Positions 9,217-18,373 are shown, numbered from the stretch's first letter. The stretch: 64,000 nt of DNA from Aquimarina macrocephali JAMB N27 (GCF_000520995.1 NZ_JACA01000007.1:62001-126000); one strand, 5' to 3'. Translations and numbers: made by a program. The notes: a model not told the origin generated them from the sequence alone.

Positions 9217-10116
9217 TTATAAAATCTGCCCCAGACTAAATAAAATAGACAGTAAAAATGTTGTTAAAGCTATTTTTTTAAGTTCGGGATCCAGTAGTTC
9301 TGAATCACTGGTTTTGGCTACCTTTAGTATATGAATGAGTAAAGGTATATAAGCAATCAGAAACAAAAAGTTTATGGGAGTTTTATACGTAGCATATAGA
9401 TACACTAACATTGATAGCATAGCAATAATTAGCAAAGTAAAATGATATGTTCTCGCTCGATTAATTCCTAGTTTTACAACAAGTGTATTTTTACCTGCTT
9501 TTTTATCACTATAGTAATCTCTCATATTATTAAGATTTAATACTGTGGCACTTAATAATCCAATAGTGATAGCGGGTAAAAAAACAAGTATATTAAGTTT
9601 TTTTGCGAACAAAAAGTAGCATCCAACGACACTAACTAATCCAAAAAAGATAAATACAAAAAGATCTCCTAAGCCTCTATAGCCATATGCAGAACTGCCC
9701 ATAGTATATTTAATAGCGGCAGCTATAGCAGTAAGTCCTAGTATGAAAAAGAATACAGAATATAAAAAGTTTTCTTTTCCGAAAGAAACATAAATTAAAG
9801 CAATGGCAACTCCTAACGTGATTAATGCTGTAAATACTATTCCTCTATACATTTCTTTTTTAGAAATGGCTCCACTTTGCAAAGCTCTTTGTGGCCCTAC
9901 TCTATCCTCATTATCAGTACCTTTTACCCCATCACCATAATCATTAGCAAAATTGGACAAAATTTGTAGTCCTAATGTAGTAGCAATAGCCAGCCAAAAG
10001 ATGTTTGTTTCTAAAAAATTTATATAACCTAAAGCCGATCCAACAACTATTCCTGAAACCGATAGTGGTAAAGTTCTTAATCTAGCTGCAGAGATCCATG
10101 CTTTGAATTTGGTCAT
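9217..10116 (-). CDS. menA: 1,4-Dihydroxy-2-naphthoate polyprenyltransferase MenA
   Basis: 299 aa, multi-pass membrane UbiA-superfamily prenyltransferase with about nine hydrophobic helices. The first Asp-rich motif is NFANDYGDGVKGTDNEDRVGP and the second is NNMRDYYSDKKAGKNTL; both bind the Mg-polyprenyl diphosphate. MenA attaches the isoprenoid tail in menaquinone synthesis. It is the first gene of the leftward men operon (menA, MBL hydrolase, menC, CPBP protease, menE). Confidence 0.9.
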   Translation of the reverse strand: MTKFKAWISAARLRTLPLSVSGIVVGSALGYINFLETNIFWLAIATTLGLQILSNFANDYGDGVKGTDNEDRVGPQRALQSGAISKKEMYRGIVFTALITLGVAIALIYVSFGKENFLYSVFFFILGLTAIAAAIKYTMGSSAYGYRGLGDLFVFIFFGLVSVVGCYFLFAKKLNILVFLPAITIGLLSATVLNLNNMRDYYSDKKAGKNTLVVKLGINRARTYHFTLLIIAMLSMLVYLYATYKTPINFLFLIAYIPLLIHILKVAKTSDSELLDPELKKIALTTFLLSILFSLGQIL

Positions 10117-10312
10117 TTTTATAATTTTGACTCCAAAGGAACATTATTTTTATAGAAAAATAAAAATTAATTACATCAATTCTCTACCTTATGGATTTGC
10201 AAAAATGCATAACAAATTATAATATCTCTTATTTTTATGAATTTAGTAATTCATCTTCCTCTAATTTTTATGAGACTTTTTATAGCTTAGCATTTTAAAA
10301 TCCCAAAATACT

Positions 10313-12019
10313 ATGTTCAAATTTATAAAAACCATTGTTTTTTTACTCTTATGCCTAATGATCGGATGTAAAAATGAGTCAAAAAAAGATGGTATTGATC
10401 AATCAAAAATCATCAAACCCAATATTAATAAAGTAAAAAAAAATGAAAAGCCTTCCTTTGTTTGGGAAGGGTCCAATATATATTTTTTGTTAACCGACAG
10501 GTTTAAAAATGGAAATACTACAAATGATAAAGCTTTAGAACGAACCAAAAAAACTGGGAAACTTAGAGGTTTTGAAGGTGGCGATATTAAAGGGATTACT
10601 CAAAAAATAGAAGATGGATATTTTAGAGATCTTGGGATTAATGTGATTTGGTTCAGTCCTGTTGTTGAACAGATACACGGAAGTGTAGATGAAGGTACTG
10701 GAAATACATATGCGTTTCATGGATATTGGACAAAGGATTGGACAAAAATTGATCCTAATTTTGGGACTTATAAAGAACTGAAACAATTAGTAGAAACTGC
10801 CCATAAAAATGATATCCGAATTCTAATGGATGTTGTAATGAACCATACTGGCCCTGTTACCGAGCAAGACCCTGTTTGGCCAGATAGCTGGGTACGAACC
10901 TCTCCACAATGCACTTATAAAAATTATGAAAGCACTATAAATTGCACTCTGGTAAAAAATCTTCCTGATATAAAAACAGAGAATAATGAAAATGTAGAAT
11001 TACCCGAAGCATTAATAAATAAATGGAAGGCAGAGGGGCGATTAGAAATAGAACTTGCAGAAATAGATATTTTCTTTACTAAAACAAGATTAAAAAGATC
11101 TCCTAAAAATTACATTATCAAATGGTTAACCGATTATGTTAGAGAATTAGGGATAGATGGATATCGAGTAGATACTGTAAAACATATTAGAGAAGATGCT
11201 TGGAGTACCCTGGCCGAGCAAGCTAAATTAGCCTTCTTAGAATGGAAATCAAAAAACCCAGATAAACTGCTGGATAATAATGAGTTCTTTATATTAGGTG
11301 AATTATATGGTTATGGAATCGATGGTAAGCGATATTATGATTTTGGAGACCGAAAAGTAGATTATTTTGCTCATGGGTTTGATAACATGATCAATTTTCA
11401 ATTTAAACATGATGCTAATCAGCTTGATTATGAAAAATTGTTCAGTAAATACAGTAAAACCTTATATACAAATTTAATTGGTAAAGGGATAACCAATTAT
11501 ATAAGTTCTCATGATGATGGTAAACCTTTTGACAGTAAAAGAAATAAAACCTATGAATCTGCCACCAAACTGCTACTAACTCCCGGGATATCACAAATAT
11601 ATTATGGAGATGAAATAGCAAGACCCCTTATCATCGATGAAACTAAAGGAGATGCTACTCTTAGATCTAACATGAATTGGGATGCAATCAACAATGAGGA
11701 TACCAAAGCATTATTAAGACATTGGCAAAAACTAGGGGTTTTTAGAAAAGATCATCCTGCTGTAGGAGCAGGTAAACACAAAATGATATCTCAAAAACCC
11801 TATGTGTTTTCAAGAAAGTATCATAAAAATGGAATATCAGACAAGGTAGTAATAGGATTAGGTCTTCCTATGGGAGAAAAAGTAATTAAAATTAATTCGG
11901 TTTTCCCAGAGGGAACCATTTTGGTTGATAAGTACTCGGGTAAAGAAATTACAATCTCTAATGATTCGGTAGCAGTCGATTCTGAATATGAAATTGTTCT
12001 ATTGGCTATTAAAAAGTAA
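10313..12019 (+). CDS. GH13 alpha-amylase-family lipoprotein
   Basis: 568 aa; a lipoprotein signal (IGC, Cys19) puts it on a membrane surface. The GH13 barrel has region I DVVMNHTG (Asp173-His178), region II GYRVDTVKH (nucleophile Asp287), region III ILGELYGYG (acid/base Glu330) and region IV YISSHDDG (Asp401). All three catalytic carboxylates are present. Alpha-glucan hydrolysis (amylase/neopullulanase type) is the expected activity; the exact linkage is not determined. A small C-terminal beta domain follows. No SusC/D pair is adjacent, so it is not in a typical polysaccharide utilisation locus here. Confidence 0.88.
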   Translation: MFKFIKTIVFLLLCLMIGCKNESKKDGIDQSKIIKPNINKVKKNEKPSFVWEGSNIYFLLTDRFKNGNTTNDKALERTKKTGKLRGFEGGDIKGITQKIEDGYFRDLGINVIWFSPVVEQIHGSVDEGTGNTYAFHGYWTKDWTKIDPNFGTYKELKQLVETAHKNDIRILMDVVMNHTGPVTEQDPVWPDSWVRTSPQCTYKNYESTINCTLVKNLPDIKTENNENVELPEALINKWKAEGRLEIELAEIDIFFTKTRLKRSPKNYIIKWLTDYVRELGIDGYRVDTVKHIREDAWSTLAEQAKLAFLEWKSKNPDKLLDNNEFFILGELYGYGIDGKRYYDFGDRKVDYFAHGFDNMINFQFKHDANQLDYEKLFSKYSKTLYTNLIGKGITNYISSHDDGKPFDSKRNKTYESATKLLLTPGISQIYYGDEIARPLIIDETKGDATLRSNMNWDAINNEDTKALLRHWQKLGVFRKDHPAVGAGKHKMISQKPYVFSRKYHKNGISDKVVIGLGLPMGEKVIKINSVFPEGTILVDKYSGKEITISNDSVAVDSEYEIVLLAIKK

Positions 12020-12242
12020 ATTAATAATAAAAAATTCTTTTTAATCATAGATTGTCATCATATGACTATGAATCTTGTTTTATTTTTTTTCTAACATTCA
12101 AAAATAATACATCTCAATACCAAGCTGTATATAGCGATATATACATATACCTTATGTTTTCATAGAAATTTAAAGTAAAAACTAGACCCTATATCAGGTA
12201 ATAATTTAGTAATTTATTGAAGTACGTAATACCCCTTGAAGA

Positions 12243-12271
12243 ACTTACCTCCTTAGGATAAGGAGGTAAGT
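12243..12271. repeat. Perfect 13-bp inverted repeat with a 3-base loop
   Basis: ACTTACCTCCTTA (12243-12255) pairs fully with TAAGGAGGTAAGT (12259-12271) around the loop GGA. The arms contain CCTCCTTA and TAAGGAGG, so one arm looks like a Shine-Dalgarno core and the other like its complement. No T-run follows on either side, so it is not a standard terminator. It lies 47 bp ahead of a possible small gene. Its function is unknown. Confidence 0.6.
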
Positions 12272-12317
12272 GTTGGGGAAAACAAAAAAAGTAAGGGAAA
12301 AATTGTAATTGGAATAC

Positions 12318-12458
12318 ATGTCAAAGATAAAGAGGTTTAGTGCATATACGGTTACGGTTTTACCTCAAACTTTAGCCGGAATAGTAGTATGGATTGAAGA
12401 TAAAGCATTTAACTATTTGAAAAACAGGCATTTAACACAAAACAACCTTGTGTGTTAA
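12318..12458 (+). CDS. Possible small protein, 46 aa, unknown
   Basis: ATG-to-TAA reading frame of 46 codons starting MSKIKRFSAYTVTV and ending NNLVC. The middle (TLAGIVVWIEDKAFNYL) is hydrophobic to amphipathic, so it could be a membrane-associated small peptide. No homologous family is recognised and coding status is uncertain. The only unusual context is the perfect palindrome just upstream. Confidence 0.25.
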   Translation: MSKIKRFSAYTVTVLPQTLAGIVVWIEDKAFNYLKNRHLTQNNLVC

Positions 12459-12507
12459 ATTATACTAAATAAAAAAAACAAATATATACGTAAATAAATA
12501 CCCCAAA

Positions 12508-12542
12508 TTGATTTCTAATAATTCAAGAAAAATCTAAATTTG
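12508..12542 (+). promoter_or_regulatory. Bacteroidota promoter (TTG / TAAATTTG)
   Basis: The -7 element TAAATTTG at 12535-12542 matches TAnnTTTG, with a TTG at 12508-12510 at the -33 position (spacer 24, slightly long). It overlaps the first possible start of the gene that follows, which suggests that gene starts further downstream. Confidence 0.5.
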
Positions 12543-12947
12543 CAATCATTAGTAGTTAATCATCTTTATAATATTACCCATTTGGAAAATAAAAAAGCAA
12601 TCAAGTTAATCGATAAAATTCTGGTAGACCTGGAAAAAACAGGTATCAACACAGATGCACTAATTGGAGACCTTAAAGAATTAAGGACTTATGCTTTAGA
12701 AGAGCAAATACCACTAGTAGTAAAAGTTCTTAGGTTTACTTATGAACATATAGAAGAGAATAATTCTTTTCTCATACCAATTCCGGATGATGAACCTATA
12801 GATGAGGATACCGAAATAACAAATAATGAAGGAACCAAAGACCCAGTAGAGAGTCTTAAATATTTGGTATCACTTACAAAAAGTCTTAAAAACAGAACAA
12901 ATATATCAGATTTAAAAGAGTATAGAGATGCTCTTATGGAGTATTAA
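12540..12947 (+). CDS. Small acidic helical protein, unknown
   Basis: At most 135 aa. No ATG is available near the 5' end. The frame opens with TTG at 12540, but a consensus -7 promoter element covers that codon, so a second TTG at 12582 (giving M-ENKKAIKLI) is at least as likely. The protein is mostly charged amphipathic helix with an acidic mid-section (PDDEPIDEDTE) and a C-terminal helix. It has no signal peptide or membrane segment, so it is cytoplasmic. No known family is recognised. A bidirectional terminator follows. Confidence 0.6.
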   Translation: MQSLVVNHLYNITHLENKKAIKLIDKILVDLEKTGINTDALIGDLKELRTYALEEQIPLVVKVLRFTYEHIEENNSFLIPIPDDEPIDEDTEITNNEGTKDPVESLKYLVSLTKSLKNRTNISDLKEYRDALMEY

Positions 12948-13005
12948 ATGGTAAATTCTAAATGAACCATTTTCTTTATCCTTTTAAAAAATCATAGATT
13001 TTTAT

Positions 13006-13042
13006 AGAAGCGCTATATCTTTTATGTAAGGATAGCGCTTCT
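13006..13042. terminator. Bidirectional terminator between convergent genes
   Basis: AGAAGCGCTAT (13006-13016) pairs with ATAGCGCTTCT (13032-13042), an 11-bp perfect stem followed by CTTTTT on the right. It separates the small helical protein gene from the leftward hydrolase gene. Confidence 0.75.
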
Positions 13043-13055
13043 CTTTTTAATATAA

Positions 13056-13859
13056 TTAGTCATTTTTAAGGACGTTATCAATCGTAGTAAGGTACTCTTC
13101 AAATTTTATTAAGTCGTTATGCGATCCCTTTGGTATTGTAATCATTCTTTTATTTGAAGCTGAAATACTATTAAATAATAGCTTCCCTGATGCATAAGGA
13201 ACTACTCTATCGTCGGTTCCATGATAAATAGTGATATCACAAACTACATTTTGTATAAACTTATTAGACGGAATTTTATATCGTAATAACTTGTTTGTTG
13301 GAAAATAGGGCAACCAGTTTTCTGCTATATCATTCATATTGTAATAAGGTGTTTCTAATATTAAATGACCAGGTTGATTGTCTGAAGCGACTTTTACTGC
13401 AATTCCGGTACCAATGGATCTTCCATAAATAGTTATTTGATCTTTGGGGTACAATTCTAAAACATAGTTATAAAACAACTGAGCGTCCTCATATAATTTT
13501 TGTTCACTGATTTTTCCTGTACTTTTTCCATATCCTCGATAATCCATTACGATGATATCATATTTTTTTTTGGCAAAGAACATTGCTATTTCTCCCCAAC
13601 GTTTCAAACTTCCTTTATTACCATGAAAATACAAAATCACCCCTTTAGGATCTTCATTAACAAAGCGAATAGCATTAAGACGACTGTTATCATTAGTTTT
13701 TATAAAAAACTCTTCAAAGGGATGCTTAAATTGAAAAACAAAATCATCAGAAAGCTTTTCTGGTTGAAAAATAATTTTTTCTTGAAAAAAGTAAAGTAAC
13801 ATCATAGCAATACTATAGAGTGATATACTCCACAATAGTATTTTTTTAAGCCTGCGCAT
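13056..13859 (-). CDS. Alpha/beta hydrolase with N-terminal membrane anchor (BEM46-like), copy 2
   Basis: 267 aa from ATG 13859; a longer frame reaches a TTG at 13889, but the ATG gives a typical MRRLKKILLW start. One N-terminal transmembrane segment (~5-22) is followed by a serine hydrolase domain: oxyanion region YFHGNKGS, nucleophile Ser in GRSIGTG, acid in HGTDDRVVP, and His in GSHNDL. The family is BEM46/DUF1749-like membrane-bound hydrolases of unknown substrate. It overlaps the upstream paralogue by 14 nt, so the two are co-transcribed and arose by tandem duplication. Confidence 0.8.
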   Translation of the reverse strand: MRRLKKILLWSISLYSIAMMLLYFFQEKIIFQPEKLSDDFVFQFKHPFEEFFIKTNDNSRLNAIRFVNEDPKGVILYFHGNKGSLKRWGEIAMFFAKKKYDIIVMDYRGYGKSTGKISEQKLYEDAQLFYNYVLELYPKDQITIYGRSIGTGIAVKVASDNQPGHLILETPYYNMNDIAENWLPYFPTNKLLRYKIPSNKFIQNVVCDITIYHGTDDRVVPYASGKLLFNSISASNKRMITIPKGSHNDLIKFEEYLTTIDNVLKND

Positions 13860-14721
13860 TTGCTTTTTTTGAAGAGTGCACAACACCAATACTTGTATTA
13901 GAAAGGTTTATCTTTCTCATTTTAGAATTGATAATTTCTTCAAGCATCTTATGATAAGATTCGAAATTATTTAAATTTTTATGCCCTCCTCCTATCACAG
14001 TATACAATCGAGTAAGCTTTGGTCGAATTTTTGATAATTTAATACTTGATTTAAAAGGAATTAATTTATCGTGAGTGCCGTGTATAATATGAATAGGGCA
14101 ATTTACATACTTAAGCCATTTATAGGTTGGTATAGGATACCTCATTATTAAAGAAATCGGCATAAAAGGTATAAACTTTGCAGCAACCTTATTTAGACTA
14201 TAATATGGAGCATCCAATATCAACATTTTTGGATTATTAATAGAGGCAAGTTTTGTAGCAAATCCAGATCCCATTGAACGGCCATATAGAATAATATACT
14301 CTTCCTTTACTTTATCTTTAATCTTATTGTAGACAAACTGAAGATCTCTTTTTATTGCTTTAAAAGAACGTCTGCCCGTACTTTTACCAAACCCTCTATA
14401 ATCCAACATAAATACGTCATATCCATGTCTTGTGAAGTCCACAGCAAATTTCCCCCAACCTTTTATACTTTTAGAGTTTCCTTTAAGATATAGAACAACG
14501 CCCTTTGGGTTCTCTACTTTAAAATGAAGACCATTAAGTATAGCTCCATCTCTTGTTTCCAGATTATACTCTTCTACAACCTGATTGTTATAATGAAATT
14601 CAAAATCCTTATCTAACTTCTCTGGTTTAAAAATAAAGTACTCCTGCAAATAATACAAGGTTATACTTACAACAATATACACTGCAAGAACACCAATTGC
14701 TATATATCCCCAATATGACAT
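13846..14721 (-). CDS. Alpha/beta hydrolase with N-terminal membrane anchor (BEM46-like), copy 1
   Basis: 291 aa with one N-terminal transmembrane helix (~6-26), then an alpha/beta-hydrolase fold: YLKGNSKS at the oxyanion position, nucleophile Ser in GRSMGSG, Asp in HGTHDKLIP and His in GGGHKNL. It is colinear with the next gene (shared EYFIFKPEKLDKDF-like, DYRGFGKSTGR and PYYSLN blocks), so it is a paralogue. It carries a C-terminal tail of ~25 residues absent from copy 2; this tail overlaps the start of copy 2. The substrate is unknown. Confidence 0.8.
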   Translation of the reverse strand: MSYWGYIAIGVLAVYIVVSITLYYLQEYFIFKPEKLDKDFEFHYNNQVVEEYNLETRDGAILNGLHFKVENPKGVVLYLKGNSKSIKGWGKFAVDFTRHGYDVFMLDYRGFGKSTGRRSFKAIKRDLQFVYNKIKDKVKEEYIILYGRSMGSGFATKLASINNPKMLILDAPYYSLNKVAAKFIPFMPISLIMRYPIPTYKWLKYVNCPIHIIHGTHDKLIPFKSSIKLSKIRPKLTRLYTVIGGGHKNLNNFESYHKMLEEIINSKMRKINLSNTSIGVVHSSKKANAQA

Positions 14722-14779
14722 CCAATTATTCTTTTTTTGTAAGTATGTAATTTACAAAAAATTAAATTGAAATATAAAA

Positions 14780-14801
14780 AAATCCTGCCAAAGCAGGATT
14801 T
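14780..14801 (-). terminator. Terminator of the outer-membrane protein gene
   Basis: AAATCCTGC (14780-14788) pairs with GCAGGATTT (14793-14801), a 9-bp perfect stem with a 4-base loop. Reading leftward, it is followed by a T-rich run. Confidence 0.75.
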
Positions 14802-14823
14802 CATATATATTATTTGTTAAAGT

Positions 14824-15414
14824 TTATCGTCGTGCGTCATAAATTCTGAATCGGACCCCTACTCGCGCATAAATATCAAAGAATTTACTATTAGTATCTG
14901 TAAGATTATCTACAAAATCGTTCATTACTCCTACTTCTGCCATAACATCGAACATCTCTCCTATCATTTGAGAAAAACCAGCTCCGTACACGCCACCTAT
15001 AATCAAACTCTCATAGGCATCATCTTCTAATTCTACACCGTTTATTTCAAATTTTGTATTTACTCTAAAAGAAGGTCCAACATTAATAAAGCCACGAAAA
15101 CGATCTTTACCATCACCAGTTAAGTATCTAAATTTTGGGTTAAACCCAACCTGTAGTGTTTCTGCATCACCTGTTCCTTCTATTTCGCTGGTACGTTGCA
15201 AAAGGTCTAAAGAAAAAACAATACTTGTTCTCGCTCTAACTCCCATTACATAACCATATCCGGCATTAACAAAAAAACCAGTTCCACCTGTAGTTTCGGT
15301 GTTATCAAGGTTTAGTTTAGAAAAAGTAGCTCCGGCAGAAACTTCCCAGCGATATTGTCCATAAGAAACAACAGAAAGCGTTGTAAAAAGAATAAAAAAG
15401 ATTGTTTTTTTCAT
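14824..15414 (-). CDS. Outer-membrane beta-barrel protein (porin-like)
   Basis: 196 aa with a signal peptide (cleavage after ~residue 19). The mature protein is a run of amphipathic strands with Gly and aromatic residues (WEVSAGATFSKLNL, GFFVNAGYGYVMGV) and ends in an aromatic-rich strand, as in 8-strand OmpA/OmpW-type barrels (PF13568-like). It is single, with terminators on both sides. A pore or adhesion role cannot be assigned. Confidence 0.75.
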   Translation of the reverse strand: MKKTIFFILFTTLSVVSYGQYRWEVSAGATFSKLNLDNTETTGGTGFFVNAGYGYVMGVRARTSIVFSLDLLQRTSEIEGTGDAETLQVGFNPKFRYLTGDGKDRFRGFINVGPSFRVNTKFEINGVELEDDAYESLIIGGVYGAGFSQMIGEMFDVMAEVGVMNDFVDNLTDTNSKFFDIYARVGVRFRIYDARR

Positions 15415-15477
15415 GATTTCGTTTTTAGATTTGAGGTTGTAGTAGAGCGAAAATACTAAAAATTAAAAAATGACCAT

Positions 15478-15507
15478 AAAAAAACCTGCCATATGACAGG
15501 TTTTTTT
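15478..15507. terminator. Terminator after the ferredoxin gene
   Basis: AAAAAAACCTG pairs with CAGGTTTTTTT around an 8-base loop. The A-run and T-run on either side make it usable in both directions. It lies 26 bp past the ferredoxin stop. Confidence 0.75.
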
Positions 15508-15532
15508 ATGGTCTATATTGAGATAATACCTT

Positions 15533-15880
15533 CTATTTATGCATAAAACCTTGTTTTTGCAATAAAAATTCTTCAGTTTCTACTATATCTTCATCAGGAA
15601 TACAGCAATCTACAGGGCATACAGCCGCACATTGTGGTTCTTCATGAAACCCTTTACATTCTGTACATTTATCGGGAACTATATAATATACCTCGTCACT
15701 TACAGGCTCTTGTGCTTCATCAGCATTTACATTTTTACCTCCAGGAAGAACTACATCTCCTTCTAAATCTGTACCGTCAGAATATCTCCAATCATCAGCT
15801 CCTTCATAAATTGCAGTATTTGGGCATTCTGGCTCACAAGCACCACAGTTTATACATTCATCTGTTATTATAATTGCCAT
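15533..15880 (-). CDS. Ferredoxin with two 4Fe-4S clusters
   Basis: 115 aa. Cluster motif one is Cys9, 12, 15 and Cys19 ([12 protein letters not shown]). The second is [22 protein letters not shown] near residues 74-95, the extended spacing seen in Alvin-type ferredoxins. A ~45-residue insertion rich in acidic residues separates the two motifs. It is a soluble electron carrier. It is divergent from an acyl-CoA reductase gene with only 66 bp between them, and that gene's promoter overlaps the ferredoxin start. Confidence 0.9.
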   Translation of the reverse strand: MAIIITDECINCGACEPECPNTAIYEGADDWRYSDGTDLEGDVVLPGGKNVNADEAQEPVSDEVYYIVPDKCTECKGFHEEPQCAAVCPVDCCIPDEDIVETEEFLLQKQGFMHK

Positions 15881-15903
15881 AGCTCTTTTTTATTCTAAAT
15901 TTG
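15874..15903 (+). promoter_or_regulatory. Consensus Bacteroidota promoter of the acyl-CoA reductase gene
   Basis: TTG at 15874-15876, a 19-bp spacer, then TAAATTTG at 15896-15903: an exact match to the TTG-N19-TAnnTTTG consensus. It reads rightward into the acyl-CoA reductase gene (start 15947) and its -33 part lies inside the first codons of the divergent ferredoxin. Confidence 0.7.
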
Positions 15904-15946
15904 CAGCACAAAAATAGCTCGTAAACTAGTGATAAACAAATAAGAG

Positions 15947-17008
15947 ATGTTATTAAATGACCGTATCAAAGCTTTTTCTCAATTAGGAAAGTTTCTTAAC
16001 CAATTCAAATCTACTGGTTATGAGAAAGTTAATACCCTTCATCGCAATGATGAATTTTTTGATGAAATGATTCATAAAACTACTACTGCAGTACATCATA
16101 ATGGATGGTTTACAGAAGAAAATGTACTTTTTTCTCTACAGCAATGGAGTAATGCTCTTACCGAGAACAATTTAAAAGATTGGTTATCTCATTACTCATT
16201 AGAAAAAATAGAGCCAAAAACTGTTGGTATTATTATGGCAGGAAATATACCATTAGTAGGGTTTCATGATTTTCTTTCTGTACTAATTACAGGACATCAT
16301 GTTTTGGTAAAACAATCCTCTAATGATAATCAGCTATTACCTTTTTTAGCTTCATACCTAATAGCAATAGAGCCTCGGTTTGAAGCATCTATCAAATTTA
16401 CTTCAGAAAAATTTAAAGGTTTTGATGCAGTAATTGCAACAGGAAGTAACAATACTTCTCGATATTTTGAATATTATTTTGGTAAAGTTCCCAATATTAT
16501 ACGTAAAAACAGAAATTCTGTTGCAATTTTAACAGGAAATGAGACTAAAGAACAACTCGAAGTACTCGGCAATGATATTTTTAGATACTATGGATTAGGA
16601 TGCAGGAGTGTATCAAAACTAATGGTCCCAAAAGGGTATGATTTTGATTCTTTTTTTAAAGCCATATATCCATATCATGATATCATCAATAGTGCAAAGT
16701 ATGCTAACAATTATGATTACAATAAAGCAGTTTATCTTATGAGTAATTACAAATTGTTTGAAAATGGTTTTTTAATGCTCAAAGAGGATGAAAGTTATGC
16801 TTCTCCAATTGCAACATTATTTTATGAAACCTATGACTCTAAAGACCAGTTAAGTAAAAAAATACAAAATGACAGTGAAAAAATTCAATGTATTGTAGGT
16901 TCTGATTTTTCTCCAGAATGTATTGAATTTGGAGAAACTCAAAATCCTCAACTTTCAGATTATGCAGATGGTATAGATATTATTGAATTTTTGACAAAAA
17001 TTAATTGA
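15947..17008 (+). CDS. Acyl-CoA reductase-like protein (LuxC / aldehyde dehydrogenase superfamily)
   Basis: 353 aa. LuxC-type features are present: GIIMAGNIPLVGFHDFLSVL (nucleotide-binding region), VIATGSNNTSRYFEYYF, the catalytic-cysteine region RYYGLGCRSVSKL, and KVPNIIRKNRNSVAIL. LuxC family members reduce acyl-CoA to aldehyde with NADPH. No luxE or luciferase gene is nearby, so a light-producing role is not suggested. It sits between a divergent ferredoxin and serC/serA; a functional link to serine synthesis is unproven. Confidence 0.75.
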   Translation: MLLNDRIKAFSQLGKFLNQFKSTGYEKVNTLHRNDEFFDEMIHKTTTAVHHNGWFTEENVLFSLQQWSNALTENNLKDWLSHYSLEKIEPKTVGIIMAGNIPLVGFHDFLSVLITGHHVLVKQSSNDNQLLPFLASYLIAIEPRFEASIKFTSEKFKGFDAVIATGSNNTSRYFEYYFGKVPNIIRKNRNSVAILTGNETKEQLEVLGNDIFRYYGLGCRSVSKLMVPKGYDFDSFFKAIYPYHDIINSAKYANNYDYNKAVYLMSNYKLFENGFLMLKEDESYASPIATLFYETYDSKDQLSKKIQNDSEKIQCIVGSDFSPECIEFGETQNPQLSDYADGIDIIEFLTKIN

Positions 17009-17240
17009 ATAATTTATCATTTTGACAATGCTTTTGTATCATATTATTAGCACCTTTGTGGTGTTTTTTCTAACTCTCTTTTTTGAGTAAAAGAAAAGAT
17101 CAAAAAACTATCTATTTAACAACAATTAAAAACTACAAATGAAACGGATACAATTAAAAATAATCAAAAACATAAAAGTTTAAGGTATTTATAATTGTTA
17201 AAGATTCCATGTGGCCATTAAAAACAACAAACATTAGCAC

Positions 17241-18305
17241 ATGAAAAAACATAATTTTAGCGCTGGACCCTGTATTTTACCACAAGAAGTATTTAAAGAA
17301 GCATCACAAGCAGTGTTAGATTTTAACAATTCTGGTCTTTCCATTCTGGAAATATCGCATCGTAGTAAAGATTTTGTTGATGTTATGGAAGAAGCCCGCA
17401 GTCTGGCTTTAGAATTATTAGGTCTTGAAGGTAAAGGATATAAAGCCTTATTTCTTCAAGGTGGGGCAAGTACTCAATTTCTAATGACTGCCTATAACCT
17501 ACTACAATCAAAAGCAGGATACTTAAACACGGGAGCTTGGAGTGATAAAGCCGTAAAGGAGGCAAAAAAGTTTGGTGAAGTTATAGAAGTTGCTTCATCA
17601 AAAGATGCCAATTTCAACTTTATTCCCAAAAAATTAAATATTCCTACAGATTTAGATTATTTACACCTTACCAGTAATAATACTATTTATGGGACACAAT
17701 TAAAGGATTTCCCTACTACAGATATCCCATTGGTATGTGATATGAGTAGCGATATCTTCTCCAGACAATTAGATTTTTCTAAATTTAGTTTGATTTATGC
17801 TGGGGCGCAAAAAAATATGGGACCTGCAGGAACAACACTTGTAGTTATAAAAGAAGATATTCTTGGTAAAATAGAAAGGGATATTCCTTCTATGTTAGAC
17901 TATCAGGTTCATATTAGCAAAGCAAGTATGTTTAACACACCACCAGTTTATCCTGTTTATGTTTCTATGCTTACACTCCGTTGGCTAAAACAACTTGGCG
18001 GAATATCTGCAATAGAAGAATTAAACGAAAAAAAGGCTAACCTTATTTACTCTGAAATTGATGTAAACCCTCTATTTAAAGGATTTGCTGCCAAAGAAGA
18101 TCGTTCTTATATGAATGCAACTTTTACGTTGGTAAATGAAGACCTTAAAGAAACTTTTGATGCCATGTGGAAAGAAGCAGGAATCAACGGAATCAATGGC
18201 CACAGAAGTATCGGAGGTTACAGAGCTAGTATGTACAATGCATTAAGCCTTGAAAGTGTTGCTGCTCTTGTTGATATAATGGGTGACCTGGAACGTAAAG
18301 CGTAA
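17241..18305 (+). CDS. serC: Phosphoserine aminotransferase SerC
   Basis: 354 aa, the usual length. It opens with the family hallmark KKHNFSAGPCILP. The PLP-binding lysine is in IYAGAQKNMGPAG, and phosphate/PLP contacts appear in LQGGASTQF and TSNNTIYGTQ. SerC transaminates 3-phosphohydroxypyruvate with glutamate to give phosphoserine (serine and PLP pathways). serA lies 68 bp downstream on the same strand, so the two probably form one unit. A 232-bp untranslated gap upstream separates it from the acyl-CoA reductase gene. Confidence 0.95.
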   Translation: MKKHNFSAGPCILPQEVFKEASQAVLDFNNSGLSILEISHRSKDFVDVMEEARSLALELLGLEGKGYKALFLQGGASTQFLMTAYNLLQSKAGYLNTGAWSDKAVKEAKKFGEVIEVASSKDANFNFIPKKLNIPTDLDYLHLTSNNTIYGTQLKDFPTTDIPLVCDMSSDIFSRQLDFSKFSLIYAGAQKNMGPAGTTLVVIKEDILGKIERDIPSMLDYQVHISKASMFNTPPVYPVYVSMLTLRWLKQLGGISAIEELNEKKANLIYSEIDVNPLFKGFAAKEDRSYMNATFTLVNEDLKETFDAMWKEAGINGINGHRSIGGYRASMYNALSLESVAALVDIMGDLERKA

Positions 18306-18373
18306 ACTAACAACAATAATCATTAAGACAAGTCAACTTATAAGACTTAATATTCAAAATTTAAAACTTGAAA

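Larger units (their letters stand above)
12020..12539. other. 520-bp intergenic region with palindromes and one possible small gene
   Basis: The stretch between the GH13 gene and the next reading frame holds a short palindrome GTCATCATATGAC near 12053-12065, a perfect 13-bp hairpin at 12243-12271, a 46-codon reading frame at 12318-12458, and a promoter -7 element at its right end. The base composition is ordinary for the genome. No known RNA gene was recognised. Confidence 0.5.

Noticed and set aside
15947-17008. A lux bioluminescence locus
   Set aside because: Only a LuxC-like reductase is present; no luxA, luxB, luxD or luxE is found nearby.
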